Source of the DNA: Pseudomonas sp. SORT22
Lineage (GTDB): Bacteria; Pseudomonadota; Gammaproteobacteria; Pseudomonadales; Pseudomonadaceae
DNA length: 64,000 nucleotides
Assembly: GCF_018417635.1 (NCBI RefSeq)
Contig: NZ_CP071007.1
Location: 496,001 to 560,000 of the forward strand
Direction: 5' to 3'
A program made the position numbers and the translations under genes. Below the pieces are notes generated by a model. The model saw nothing but the letters and a program-made list of their open reading frames with translations. It ran no database searches and was not told where the DNA came from. The stretch's first letter is position 1, and each line of letters starts with the position of its first letter. Positions 34,449 through 42,552 of the stretch are shown here, one piece after another.

Positions 34449-34771
34449 GCATGAACTGGATTCCCTTCGCCTGGCTGGGCCTGGCGATCGTGCTGGAAGT
34501 GATCGCCAACCTGCTGCTCAAGTATTCCGACGGTTTTAAAAAGCGCGGCCTGGGCATTGCTTCGATTCTCTGTGTGCTGGCCGCCTTTACCGCACTGGCC
34601 CAGGCTGTGCGAGATATCGAACTGTCGCTGGCTTACGCCATCTGGGGTGGCTTCGGCATCCTCGCCACCGTGGCCATGGGTTGGGCACTGTTCGGTCAGC
34701 GCCTGGTAGGCCGCGGCTGGTTGGGCCTGGCGCTGTTGCTGGTGGGCATGAGCCTGCTGAAACTGGCCTGA
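34442..34771 (+). CDS. mdtI: MdtI-like SMR exporter subunit
   Basis: The partner of MdtJ. It has 109 residues and four helices with the conserved Glu in [19 protein letters not shown], then [21 protein letters not shown] and a C-terminal [12 protein letters not shown]. The close match in pattern to MdtI, and the order mdtJ-mdtI with overlapping genes, make the assignment firm. Both subunits are needed for activity in the known pair. Confidence 0.9.
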   Translation: MLSMNWIPFAWLGLAIVLEVIANLLLKYSDGFKKRGLGIASILCVLAAFTALAQAVRDIELSLAYAIWGGFGILATVAMGWALFGQRLVGRGWLGLALLLVGMSLLKLA

Positions 34772-34980
34772 TTCAACCTGCTTAGTGCTATTCGCGCGAA
34801 GGCTTATGCACAAGCCGCATGCCAAACAGGTGCGCATTGCATCGGAGCAACGCCCGCCGTTGGTCTTTGCGCAAATGGCTGTTTTTGCTGGCGATTAATC
34901 AGTGAACAAAAAATGACCAGCCTGTGAAAGCGCTTGGATCCACGAATTTGCTGGGGTTCGGCGCAAGGTTGCGCACAGAC

Positions 34981-35946
34981 TTATCCACAGGCTGAGCGCC
35001 GTTACCGGCGTTCGGCCAACAGCAGCAGGTTGCGCGGGGTGAGAGGCTGTTCGCAAAACACCCCGAGCTGTACCTGGTAGGACTGTTCCTCCAGGAACAG
35101 TGCGCGATCCAGCACCAGCCATAATTCCAGCGGGCGGCGGAACAGATTGCGCAGCAATTCCAGGTTGCGCACCTGGGCCAGGCGCTGCCAGCCGGCCGCT
35201 TCCAATGCTGGCCAATCAGGCTCGGCACCTGGCTGCAATTCCTTGAGTTCGGCAAGGCCCCGGCAGTAGTCGGCGAACGGCTTGTGCAGCCAACTGACCG
35301 GCAGCGAAGGCGTCGGCAGGTACTCATCTACCCCACGCAACTGCCGTTGCCACAGATCGAAACCCAGGCGCCTGGCCATGGACTCGTCACGCTGGCGGCG
35401 TACCCGCGCACCTGCGGTAACGGTTTCGCTGAGCGGCAAGCCAAGATCATCAATCGACAACTGCAGGCCAGATGCCTTGGCGGCTGTGGATAACGGCTGG
35501 TACTGCGGCGCCTGGATGCGGTTGTAGCAGCACGGCGCGATGGCCAGTTGGCGGCAACCCTTGAGGCTTGCCAGTTGCATCAGGCGTACATGCAGGTCGC
35601 CACAGGCGTGCAGGGCCACTGCGGTGTGCTCGGCGCTCAGTTGCTGGGCGGCGCTATCGGCCAGTACATCCTGCAGGCGGTGCTCGGCGGGCAGTTGGTG
35701 ATGCTGGCTGAGGGCGCTGCCGGCTTCGACCAGCGCCGGGTCGTATTCCAGGCAGGTCAGTTGCTGACTATGAGGCTGCAGCAAGCGCCGGCCCAGATGA
35801 CCTTTGCCGGCGCACCAGTCCAGCCAGTGCCGTGGGCTGTGGATAAAACCCAGGTGGCTGGCGAAGGCTTCGATCTGCTGCCATTTGCGCCCCGGCACGT
35901 CGACATTCAGGCGAGGGCCAGCAGGGGGCAGGGCAACGGTGGATAA
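34981..35946. other. Cluster of DnaA-box sequences
   Basis: Three perfect 9-mers of the DnaA box TTATCCACA lie within 866 bp: 34981-34989 (plus), 35485-35493 and 35838-35846 (minus). A fourth with one mismatch (GGTGGATAA) is at 35938-35946. Three are inside the methyltransferase gene in different codon contexts, so they are not a by-product of repeated protein sequence. Confidence 0.6.
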
Positions 35947-36222
35947 CTCGCCGATGGCAGACAGCGCTGCCGCCCGGCGTGCCAGCTGAGGAAAAGGCGC
36001 CGGTGCAGCGAGTTGCTCGGGGTGATTGTGCGCCGCTTCCGCCTCGCTCAACGAGCGCTGGCGCAACCAGTCGGCCAGGGCGCGGTATTCGGTTTCCCAC
36101 GGCAGTTGCAACTGGGTGAAAGGCCGTGGCCGCCACAGCGCCTGATGCTCGCGCAGAAAGTCGTCCAGCGCCTGGAAGCGGCTGAGCAGTTGGTCGGCGC
36201 AGAGGGGGAGGGCAGTGGTCAT
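35002..36222 (-). CDS. SAM-dependent methyltransferase
   Basis: A 406-residue protein with a central methyltransferase domain (about residues 130-280). Motif I is LDWCAGKGHLGRRLL, then CLEYDPALV, LHACGDLHVRLM and the PCCYNR motif, which resembles the Methyltransf_32/GSTCD-like group. The N-terminus is helical, and the C-terminus ends LTPRNLLLLAERR. The substrate is not known; RNA is a possibility suggested by the related groups. It stands alone downstream of the ABC transporter terminator. Confidence 0.8.
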   Translation of the reverse strand: MTTALPLCADQLLSRFQALDDFLREHQALWRPRPFTQLQLPWETEYRALADWLRQRSLSEAEAAHNHPEQLAAPAPFPQLARRAAALSAIGELSTVALPPAGPRLNVDVPGRKWQQIEAFASHLGFIHSPRHWLDWCAGKGHLGRRLLQPHSQQLTCLEYDPALVEAGSALSQHHQLPAEHRLQDVLADSAAQQLSAEHTAVALHACGDLHVRLMQLASLKGCRQLAIAPCCYNRIQAPQYQPLSTAAKASGLQLSIDDLGLPLSETVTAGARVRRQRDESMARRLGFDLWQRQLRGVDEYLPTPSLPVSWLHKPFADYCRGLAELKELQPGAEPDWPALEAAGWQRLAQVRNLELLRNLFRRPLELWLVLDRALFLEEQSYQVQLGVFCEQPLTPRNLLLLAERR

Positions 36223-36236
36223 GAGCGGATACGAAA

Positions 36237-36258
36237 ACGGGGCTGAGATCAGCCCCGT
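36237..36258 (-). terminator. Terminator of the amino-acid ABC operon
   Basis: ACGGGGCTGA and TCAGCCCCGT form a compact 10-bp hairpin followed by TTTTCG on the minus strand. It lies between the last permease gene of the ABC operon and the methyltransferase start. Confidence 0.75.
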
Positions 36259-36267
36259 TATACAGGT

Positions 36268-36957
36268 TTATCGACCCTGGCAGGCGTCGACGCGCAGCCA
36301 GCGTTCCAGCTGCTTGAAGGCTTGCACCAGCAAGAAGGAGATCAGCAGGTAGAACAGTCCCGCCGCGAAGAAGATCTCCACCGGCAGGTAGGTCCGGGCG
36401 ATGATCGTCCGCGCCATGCCGGTCAGTTCCAGCAGGGTAACGGTACTCGCCAGGGCACTGGCCTTGAGCATCAGGATCACTTCGTTGCTGTAGGCCGGCA
36501 GGCCGATGCGGGCGGCACGCGGCAGCATGATGTAGAGCATTGCTTTGGCCCGGGACATGCCCAGGGCCCGCGCCGCTTCGATCTCGCCACGGGGGATGGC
36601 CTGCAGCGCGCCACGCAGGATTTCTGCGATGTAGGCGGCGGTGTGCAGGGTCATGGTCAGCACCGTGCACCAGAACGGATCGCGCAGGTACGGCCACAAG
36701 GCGCTGTTGCGCACGGCATCGAACTGGGCCAGCCCGTAATACACCAAAAACAGCTGCACCAGCAGCGGCGTACCGCGGAAGAAGAAAATGTAGCCGTAAG
36801 GCAGGGCCCGTACGTACCAGAGCCGCGAAGAGCGGGCGATACCCAGTGGTATGGCGAGGATCAGCCCGGCGATGACCGCGATGGCGACCAGCTCGAGCGT
36901 CAGCGTGGCGCCCTGGGCCAGGCGTGGCAGCCACTTGATGATGACTTCCCAGTTCAT
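36268..36957 (-). CDS. Amino-acid ABC permease, HisM-like
   Basis: A 229-residue inner-membrane permease of the polar/basic amino-acid importer family. It has five helices and the EAA-type loop EIEAARALGMSRAKAMLYIMLPRA, with the preceding FRGTPLLVQLFLVYYG segment. The ATG at 36957 overlaps the end of the partner permease gene by four bases. With the HisQ-like protein it forms the membrane channel, probably for arginine, lysine, ornithine or histidine, judged from the binding protein. Confidence 0.9.
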   Translation of the reverse strand: MNWEVIIKWLPRLAQGATLTLELVAIAVIAGLILAIPLGIARSSRLWYVRALPYGYIFFFRGTPLLVQLFLVYYGLAQFDAVRNSALWPYLRDPFWCTVLTMTLHTAAYIAEILRGALQAIPRGEIEAARALGMSRAKAMLYIMLPRAARIGLPAYSNEVILMLKASALASTVTLLELTGMARTIIARTYLPVEIFFAAGLFYLLISFLLVQAFKQLERWLRVDACQGR

Positions 36958-37649
36958 TGGTTGGCCCTCGCGAAGCCGCGACCGGCGCGTTTTTCCATGA
37001 AGTGCATGCCGGTCATGGCCAGGACGGTAAGGCCCAGGTAAATGATGGCGGCGACCATGTAGAAGGTGAAGGGTTGCTTGCTCACGGTCACGGCGATTTG
37101 CGAATGACGCATGATTTCTTCCAGGCCGATTACCGAGACCAGCGCGGTGTCTTTCATCAGGATCATGAACAGATTGCCCAGCCCTGGCAGGGCGATGCGC
37201 CACATTTGCGGCAGCACCAGCCTGGAGAAGATCCGCCCCTTGGACAGGCCCAGCGCCAGGCCGGCTTCACGGTGGCCCTTGGGGATCGCCAGCAGCGCAC
37301 CACGGAACACTTCCGTGGCATAGGCGCCGAAGCACAGGCCCAGGGCAATTACGCCTGCGGCAAAGGCATTGAGCTCAAGGCCGGGAATATTCAGAAGCTC
37401 GCCCAGCCGGTTCATCAGGCTGACGGTGCCAAAATAGATCAACAGCACCCAGAGCAGCTCGGGCACGCCGCGAACCAGTGTGGAGTAGAAACCACCCAGC
37501 CATTGCAGGGGTTTGTAGGGTGAGGTCTTGGCCAGGGCGCCAAGCAGTCCCAGTACCAGCCCCAGGAGCAGGGCCGACAATGCGAGTTTGACGGTCATCA
37601 GCGTCCCGGCCATCAGGGCCGGACCGAATCCGTAAAGATCAATATTCAT
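36954..37649 (-). CDS. Amino-acid ABC permease, HisQ-like
   Basis: A 231-residue permease, partner of the HisM-like subunit. It shows TLMTVKLALSALLLGLVLGLLGA as first helix, then FYSTLVRGVPELLWVLLIYFG and the cytoplasmic coupling loop KGHREAGLALGLSKGRIFSRLVLP. The gene follows the binding-protein gene after about 57 bp and is coupled to the next permease through a four-base overlap. Together with the ATPase this is a complete importer. Confidence 0.9.
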   Translation of the reverse strand: MNIDLYGFGPALMAGTLMTVKLALSALLLGLVLGLLGALAKTSPYKPLQWLGGFYSTLVRGVPELLWVLLIYFGTVSLMNRLGELLNIPGLELNAFAAGVIALGLCFGAYATEVFRGALLAIPKGHREAGLALGLSKGRIFSRLVLPQMWRIALPGLGNLFMILMKDTALVSVIGLEEIMRHSQIAVTVSKQPFTFYMVAAIIYLGLTVLAMTGMHFMEKRAGRGFARANQ

Positions 37650-37706
37650 GGGCAGGTTTGTTCAAGGGACCGGCATTGCCTGCAGGGCAATGCCGGTCGG
37701 GGCGAA

Positions 37707-38468
37707 TCAATAGATGCTGAACGGGAAGTACTTGTTGTTGATCTTCTCGTAGGTGCCGTCGGCAACGATTTCTTTCAGGGCGGCGTTGAGCTTGTTGCGC
37801 AGTTCGTTGTCACCTTTGCGCACAGCGATACCAACCTTGTCGCTTTCGTTCACCGGATCGCCTTTGAACTCGTAGTTTTTACCGGCGTCGGACTTGAGCC
37901 AGTCGTAGTTGGCGTATTTGTCAGCCAGCAGGGCGTCGACGCGGCCCGAGGTCAGGTCCAGGTAGGCGTTTTCCTGGGTGTCGTACAGGCTGACCTTGAA
38001 CTTGTTGTCCATGCCGCCGTTATCGTCCAGCCAGATAGCTGCCTGGGTGGCGCGCTGAGTGCCGAGGGTCTTGCCTTCGAGCGACTTGGGATCAGTCTTG
38101 AAGTCGACGTTTTTCGGGGCGATGAACTGCTGCTTGTTCGAGTAGTACGGGTCGGTGAAGTCCACCGCCTGCTTGCGCTCGTCGGTGATCGACAGCGAGG
38201 AGATGATGAAGTCGGACTTCTTCGCGTTCAGGGCGGGAATGATGCCGTCCCAGTCAGAAACCACCACTTCACACTCGACCTTCATCTTCGCGCACAGGGC
38301 GTCGCCGATGTCTTTGTCGAAACCGACGACCTGGCCACTGGCGTCCTTGTTGTTGAACGGCGGGTAGGCCGCCTCGATGCCCATCTTCAGTTTCTCGGCA
38401 GCCATGGCATTGGCCGAGAACACCAGCGTGGCGGCAGCGGCCAGGAGGAATTTCTTATAGGTCTGCAT
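37707..38468 (-). CDS. Periplasmic basic amino-acid-binding protein
   Basis: A 253-residue solute-binding protein. The signal peptide ends in SANAMA-AE. The mature start LKMGIEAAYPPFNNKDASG and the later SDWDGIIPALNAKKSDFIISSLSIT and TDPYYSNKQQF are standard for the lysine/arginine/ornithine/histidine group. DALLADKYANYDWL lies near residue 200. The ATG at 38468 has GGAG 8 bases upstream. It follows the ATPase gene after 13 bp. Exact substrate unproven. Confidence 0.93.
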   Translation of the reverse strand: MQTYKKFLLAAAATLVFSANAMAAEKLKMGIEAAYPPFNNKDASGQVVGFDKDIGDALCAKMKVECEVVVSDWDGIIPALNAKKSDFIISSLSITDERKQAVDFTDPYYSNKQQFIAPKNVDFKTDPKSLEGKTLGTQRATQAAIWLDDNGGMDNKFKVSLYDTQENAYLDLTSGRVDALLADKYANYDWLKSDAGKNYEFKGDPVNESDKVGIAVRKGDNELRNKLNAALKEIVADGTYEKINNKYFPFSIY

Positions 38469-38481
38469 GCGTGTTGCTCCG

Positions 38482-39255
38482 TTAGCGGTTGCTGGACATG
38501 AATTGTTTACAACGCGCCGAGGTCGGGTTTTCGAAAACCTGCTGCGGCGTTCCTTGCTCTTCGACCAGCCCCTGGTGCAGGAAGACGACTTCGCTGGACA
38601 CCTGGCGGGCAAAGCCCATTTCGTGGGTAACCAGTAGCATGGTACGGCCTTCTTCGGCGAGGGCACGGATAACGTTGAGCACTTCCTGGACCATTTCCGG
38701 GTCCAGGGCCGAGGTCGGCTCGTCGAACAGGATAACCTTGGGCTTCATTGCCAGGGTGCGGGCAATGGCCGCACGCTGTTGCTGGCCACCGGACAGCTCG
38801 GCCGGGTAGCTGTGACGCTTGTTGTGGATGCCAACCTTGTTCAGCAGCGCTTCGGCATGCTCGGTGGCCTCGGCCTTGCTCTGGCCGAGCACCCGGCGCG
38901 GCGCCTCGATGATGTTGTCGAGGATGCTCATGTGCGGCCACAGGTTGAAATTCTGGAAGACAAAGCCGATCTCGCTGCGCAGGCGATTGATCTGCTTGTT
39001 GTCGGCGGCCACCAGTTCACCGTTTTTTGCCGCCTTGAGCCGCAGCTCTTCGCCGGCCACCAGGATCTGGCCCTGGTGCGGGTTTTCCAGCAGGTTGATG
39101 CAGCGCAGCAGAGTGGACTTGCCGGAGCCGGAGGATCCCAGGATCGAGATCACGTCGCCATCACGCGCGGTCAGCGAAATTCCCTTGAGGATTTCCTGGT
39201 CGCCGTAGCGTTTGTGCAGGTTGCGGATTTCCAGCGCGGGCGTGGCCTCAGCCAT
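38482..39255 (-). CDS. Amino-acid ABC ATPase, HisP-like
   Basis: The ATP-binding subunit of the importer, 257 residues. It has Walker A GSSGSGKST, Q-loop VFQNFNLWPHM, signature LSGGQQQR, Walker B VILFDEPTSALD and H-loop VTHEM, in the HisP/GlnQ pattern. It is the first gene of the minus-strand operon: ATPase, binding protein, HisQ-like and HisM-like permease, then a terminator at 36237. A 600-bp regulatory gap lies upstream, divergent from the gabP-like gene. Confidence 0.95.
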   Translation of the reverse strand: MAEATPALEIRNLHKRYGDQEILKGISLTARDGDVISILGSSGSGKSTLLRCINLLENPHQGQILVAGEELRLKAAKNGELVAADNKQINRLRSEIGFVFQNFNLWPHMSILDNIIEAPRRVLGQSKAEATEHAEALLNKVGIHNKRHSYPAELSGGQQQRAAIARTLAMKPKVILFDEPTSALDPEMVQEVLNVIRALAEEGRTMLLVTHEMGFARQVSSEVVFLHQGLVEEQGTPQQVFENPTSARCKQFMSSNR

Positions 39256-39673
39256 GTGCGGTCCTCATGTGTTCTGGTGCGCTCCTGCTGTTAGCGGCCT
39301 TCCTGGCGAGGCGCCAAGCTAGCATAGCGGTCCGAAGACAGCCAATAACGTCGGGAGAGGCAATCGGTTGGTGGGAGGGCGGGTGTCGCATCGCTGCAGT
39401 GGACTGTCGCGCAGATGTCCGCCTACCCTCGTTTCCAGGGCCGGAGCCTTGATGAAAAAAGGCGCGATGTTGCCAGTTTTGGCCGTTTCTGGGAAGTCGT
39501 TTCTGACCTTGTGCACAGGTTCGGGCCTTTATCTACGGCTTTGGTTGTACCTTTGGGTTGTACCTTTTTGGTCGTAGGAAGTGCATGAGGTGTTACCGGT
39601 GACGAAGTGTGGTGCACCCGGGGCATTTGTAAGTGGGTATTTCAGTAATTGGTCTATTCCGCCGGTTTTTCAG

Positions 39674-39704
39674 GGTCTTTCGGTCAAGTCTTGGCCGAAA
39701 GACC
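39674..39704. promoter_or_regulatory. Inverted repeat, candidate enhancer of the sigma-54 promoter
   Basis: GGTCTTTCGG (39674-39683) and CCGAAAGACC (39695-39704) are perfect complementary arms with an 11-bp spacer. The centre lies about 96 bp upstream of the predicted start, a usual place for a sigma-54 activator site. Confidence 0.6.
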
Positions 39705-39758
39705 TGTAAGCCTTGTTAAGCGGGGCTGTGAGAATTTTCGAACGAACGGTCATCGGCC

Positions 39759-39773
39759 TGGCGCGGTAATTGC
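39759..39773 (+). promoter_or_regulatory. Sigma-54 promoter of the gabP-like gene
   Basis: TGGCGCG-GTAA-TTGC matches the sigma-54 consensus TGGCACG-N4-TTGC at all but one position, with the invariant GG and GC correctly spaced. Transcription should start near 39785, leaving an 80-nt leader before the ATG at 39865. Confidence 0.8.
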
Positions 39774-39864
39774 GTTATCGATCGGCAACAGGATGTAGCA
39801 CTCTTTTTGAAGAGCGCGACTCGAGTAGCAGGATCAAAACGCCATTTCTCGCAAAGGTAGTTTT

Positions 39865-41259
39865 ATGAGCGGTACGCACAATTCCAATGACCTCGCTCAG
39901 GGGCTCAAGCAGCGGCATGTGACCATGCTGTCGATTGCCGGTGTCATCGGCGCCGGGCTGTTCGTCGGCTCCGGCCACGCCATCGCCGAAGCCGGCCCTG
40001 CGGTCTTGCTGGCCTATGCCGCGGCCGGGACCCTGGTGGTGCTGGTGATGCGCATGCTGGCCGAAATGGCCGTTGCCTCGCCGGATACCGGTTCGTTTTC
40101 GACGTATGCCGACAAAGCCATCGGCCACTGGGCCGGTTTTACTATCGGCTGGCTGTACTGGTGGTTCTGGGTTCTGGTGATTCCGCTGGAGGCCAACGCC
40201 GCCGCAACCATTCTGCATGCCTGGTTCCCCGATATCGGCATCTGGGTGTTTACCCTGGTGATCACCTTGCTGCTGACCGCGACCAACCTGTTCAGTGTGA
40301 AGAACTACGGTGAATTCGAGTTCTGGTTCGCGTTGCTCAAGGTAGTGGCGATCATTGGCTTCATCATCCTTGGTGTGGCTGCGATTTTCGGCCTGCTGCC
40401 CAACAGCCAGGTCAGCGGCGTCAGCCACCTGTTCGACACCCAGGGCTTCATGCCCAACGGCATGGGCGCGGTGCTGGCGGCGATGCTGACCACCATGTTC
40501 TCGTTCATGGGGACTGAAATCGTCACCATCGCTGCCGCCGAGTCGAAAGACCCGGGCAAGCAGATCACCAAGGCCACCAACTCGGTGATCTGGCGGATCT
40601 TCCTGTTCTACCTGGTGTCGATCTTTGTGGTCGTGGCCCTGGTGCCGTGGACCAACAGTGACCTGGCCGAAGTCGGTTCGTACCAGACCGTGCTCAACCT
40701 GATGGGCATCCCCAACGCCAAGCTGATCGTCGACATCGTTGTGCTGATCGCCGTGACCAGTTGCCTGAACTCGGCGCTGTACACCTCCTCGCGCATGCTC
40801 TTCTCCCTGAGCAAGCGTGGCGATGCGCCGGCCATGGCCCAGCGCACCACCTCCAGCGGCACACCGTACGTGGCGGTGGTGCTGTCGACTGCGGCGGCGT
40901 TCCTCACCGTGATCGCCAACTACCTGGCACCTGCCCAGGTATTCGAGTTCCTGCTGGCGAGCTCCGGCGCCATTGCCTTGCTGGTGTACCTGGTGATCGC
41001 CGTGTCGCAACTGCGCATGCGTCGTCAGCGTATGCAGCGCGGCGAGAAGATCGCCTTCAAGATGTGGCTGTTCCCGGGCCTGACCTGGGCGACCATTGCC
41101 TTCATCGTCGGCATCCTGACGGTGATGCTGATCCGTCCGGACCATCGTATTGAAATCGTCGCGACCGGCTTGTTGTCGATTGCCGTGGTCGCCGCCGGCT
41201 TGCTGGTGGCGCGCAAGCGCAGGGCCGAGGCGGCCGGGCGGGCGGTGCTGAACAACTGA
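39865..41259 (+). CDS. gabP: GabP-like amino-acid permease (APC family)
   Basis: A 464-residue permease of the amino acid-polyamine-cation family with about 12 helices. The N-terminus LKQRHVTMLSIAGVIGAGLFVGSGHAI and the segments AEMAVASPDTGSFSTYAD and SFMGTEIVTIAAAESKDP fit the GABA permease group. The family also includes transporters for other amino acids, so GABA is probable but not proven. A sigma-54 promoter suggests nitrogen- or carbon-source control. A strong terminator follows at 41281. Confidence 0.85.
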   Translation: MSGTHNSNDLAQGLKQRHVTMLSIAGVIGAGLFVGSGHAIAEAGPAVLLAYAAAGTLVVLVMRMLAEMAVASPDTGSFSTYADKAIGHWAGFTIGWLYWWFWVLVIPLEANAAATILHAWFPDIGIWVFTLVITLLLTATNLFSVKNYGEFEFWFALLKVVAIIGFIILGVAAIFGLLPNSQVSGVSHLFDTQGFMPNGMGAVLAAMLTTMFSFMGTEIVTIAAAESKDPGKQITKATNSVIWRIFLFYLVSIFVVVALVPWTNSDLAEVGSYQTVLNLMGIPNAKLIVDIVVLIAVTSCLNSALYTSSRMLFSLSKRGDAPAMAQRTTSSGTPYVAVVLSTAAAFLTVIANYLAPAQVFEFLLASSGAIALLVYLVIAVSQLRMRRQRMQRGEKIAFKMWLFPGLTWATIAFIVGILTVMLIRPDHRIEIVATGLLSIAVVAAGLLVARKRRAEAAGRAVLNN

Positions 41260-41280
41260 TGTGATGCGGATGCAATGACA

Positions 41281-41318
41281 AAGGCCGCGATCTGTGAGGA
41301 TCGCGGCCTTTTTGTTTT
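41281..41318 (+). terminator. Terminator of the gabP-like gene
   Basis: AAGGCCGCGATC and GATCGCGGCCTT form a perfect 12-bp stem, followed by TTTTTGTTTT, 22 bp after the gabP stop. Confidence 0.92.
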
Positions 41319-41355
41319 GGCCGTGGCGGGCTCATCGCGGCTCACGCGGTGGGCT

Positions 41356-41640
41356 TTACCAGTGCTCAGGTCGCTCACTGCGCCGATGCAGAAATCGCAA
41401 TACCTGGACCCGTCCGTCGAGCAAGCGGTACGGGGCAATAAAGGGGATGTGGGCGAGCACCAGCTCACGCACATCCGGCACTGGCGAGGGGCGGCCTGCA
41501 CCTGGGAAGTGTTCGAGTATTTCCAGGCTGCTCAATATGCCCTGAACCATTGCAAAGGCCGTTTTGCTGCCTGCCTTGAGCTGATGGTGCTCGAAAATCG
41601 AATCCAGGTCGCTTTCAGCCTTCGCCGTCAGTGCAATCAT
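41356..41640 (-). CDS. ParE/RelE-type toxin
   Basis: A 94-residue protein of the ParE/RelE toxin superfamily. It begins IALTAKAESDLDSIFEHH, has the conserved ILEHFPGAGRPSP and REL segments and ends VQVLRFLHRRSERPEHW. ParE toxins target DNA gyrase, and RelE types cut mRNA on the ribosome; I cannot tell which from sequence alone, but the Pro-rich GAGRPSP pattern favours ParE. It overlaps the antitoxin gene by 26 bp, which is common for type II modules. Confidence 0.88.
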   Translation of the reverse strand: MIALTAKAESDLDSIFEHHQLKAGSKTAFAMVQGILSSLEILEHFPGAGRPSPVPDVRELVLAHIPFIAPYRLLDGRVQVLRFLHRRSERPEHW

Positions 41641-41872
41641 CTTCGCGTTTCACCCACTTTGCCTTGACCTCAGAGAGGTCGGTCAGGTTGCCAGTGTCGG
41701 CATCGCTGATGCCGGCAGCAATCGCCTGCACGTGCCATGACTCGGCTTCGACATAGCGCAGCAAAGCGCGCTTGAGGTGATATTGGCGATCTCGATCGGT
41801 GGCGGCTGCCAGTTGATCGAGCTTTTCGGCGAGGGATGCTTCGACGCGAAACGACAGAACCGGGGAAGCCAT
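41615..41872 (-). CDS. Ribbon-helix-helix antitoxin
   Basis: An 85-residue antitoxin with the CopG/ribbon-helix-helix start SPVLSFRVEASLAEKLDQLAAATDRDR followed by a helix, YHLKRALLRYVE. The C-terminus should bind and neutralise the toxin. The ATG at 41872 has AGGAG 7 bases upstream. A palindromic stretch with GTATACGTTGTAAAC near 41889 may be its own operator, as these antitoxins repress their promoters. Confidence 0.87.
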   Translation of the reverse strand: MASPVLSFRVEASLAEKLDQLAAATDRDRQYHLKRALLRYVEAESWHVQAIAAGISDADTGNLTDLSEVKAKWVKREDDCTDGEG

Positions 41873-42023
41873 GTCTACGCTCCTGACTTTGTATACGTTG
41901 TAAACGGTCAACAAAGGTTAGGTGGCGTCGAGGCGATGGTCAATCGGCCAGGGACCTGTGGTCGATGTAGGATTTTTCTTTGAGAGGATCTGGCCCCCGA
42001 GGAATCAGGAGCCAGGCAAGCTG

Positions 42024-42461
42024 TCAGCCAAACTTCTTCTGCTGCTTGGCCACCGCCTCGGACGCGCTGATGTAGGCTTCCTGGAACTCGTCGCTCTCGA
42101 GCCAGGCCATGGTTGTGGCTTCGTCGGCGCCGTCCAGCCACTTGCGGTAGGCAGTGAAGACCATGACGATGTAGTCGGTGGCGTGTTCTTCCTTGTGGCC
42201 CTTGAGCACCAGGGTCAGCAGCGGGTCGACCAGGAACACCGAAATCAGCGCGACCAGGCCGGTTTCCTGGGCTTGCTTCATTTTTTCGAACAGGGCGGTA
42301 TAGCTGCCCGATTCCATGGCCTTGTTGAAGACCTGCTCGACGCTGGCGCTGGAGCTTTCGCCCGAGCTCTTGACCGCTTGGCCGCTACGCACCATGCGGT
42401 TTTCGCGGGCCTTGTTGGCGGCGCGCTTGGCGCGTTTCTGTTGTTTGCTGCTGGAGGCCAT
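42024..42461 (-). CDS. Conserved hypothetical protein
   Basis: A 145-residue soluble protein I cannot assign. The N-terminus is very basic (SSSKQQKRAKRAANKARENRM), which could bind nucleic acid or polyphosphate. The middle has helical segments ALFEKMKQAQETGLVALISVFLVDPLLTLVL and the C-terminus ends AVAKQQKKFG. The ATG at 42461 has AAGGG 7 bases upstream. It stands just downstream of a PPK2 kinase gene on the same strand, 92 bp apart, which may hint at a shared role. Confidence 0.7.
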   Translation of the reverse strand: MASSSKQQKRAKRAANKARENRMVRSGQAVKSSGESSSASVEQVFNKAMESGSYTALFEKMKQAQETGLVALISVFLVDPLLTLVLKGHKEEHATDYIVMVFTAYRKWLDGADEATTMAWLESDEFQEAYISASEAVAKQQKKFG

Positions 42462-42552
42462 CGGTGAACCCTTGTGCTGAGCCGGATAAATTCTGCGTAT
42501 TGAATCGCAGTTGGCCGGGAAACCCAAGTGCCGCCGACGGCCTGGAGCAAGC

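Larger units (their letters stand above)
39256..39864. promoter_or_regulatory. Long divergent intergenic region upstream of gabP and the ABC operon
   Basis: About 610 bp without a gene. I see a sigma-54 promoter (39759-39773) and an inverted repeat at 39674-39704, both listed separately. A direct repeat GGTTGTACCTTT occurs twice, at 39543-39554 and 39556-39567, 13 bp apart. The part near the ABC ATPase must hold its promoter, which I cannot place. Confidence 0.6.
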
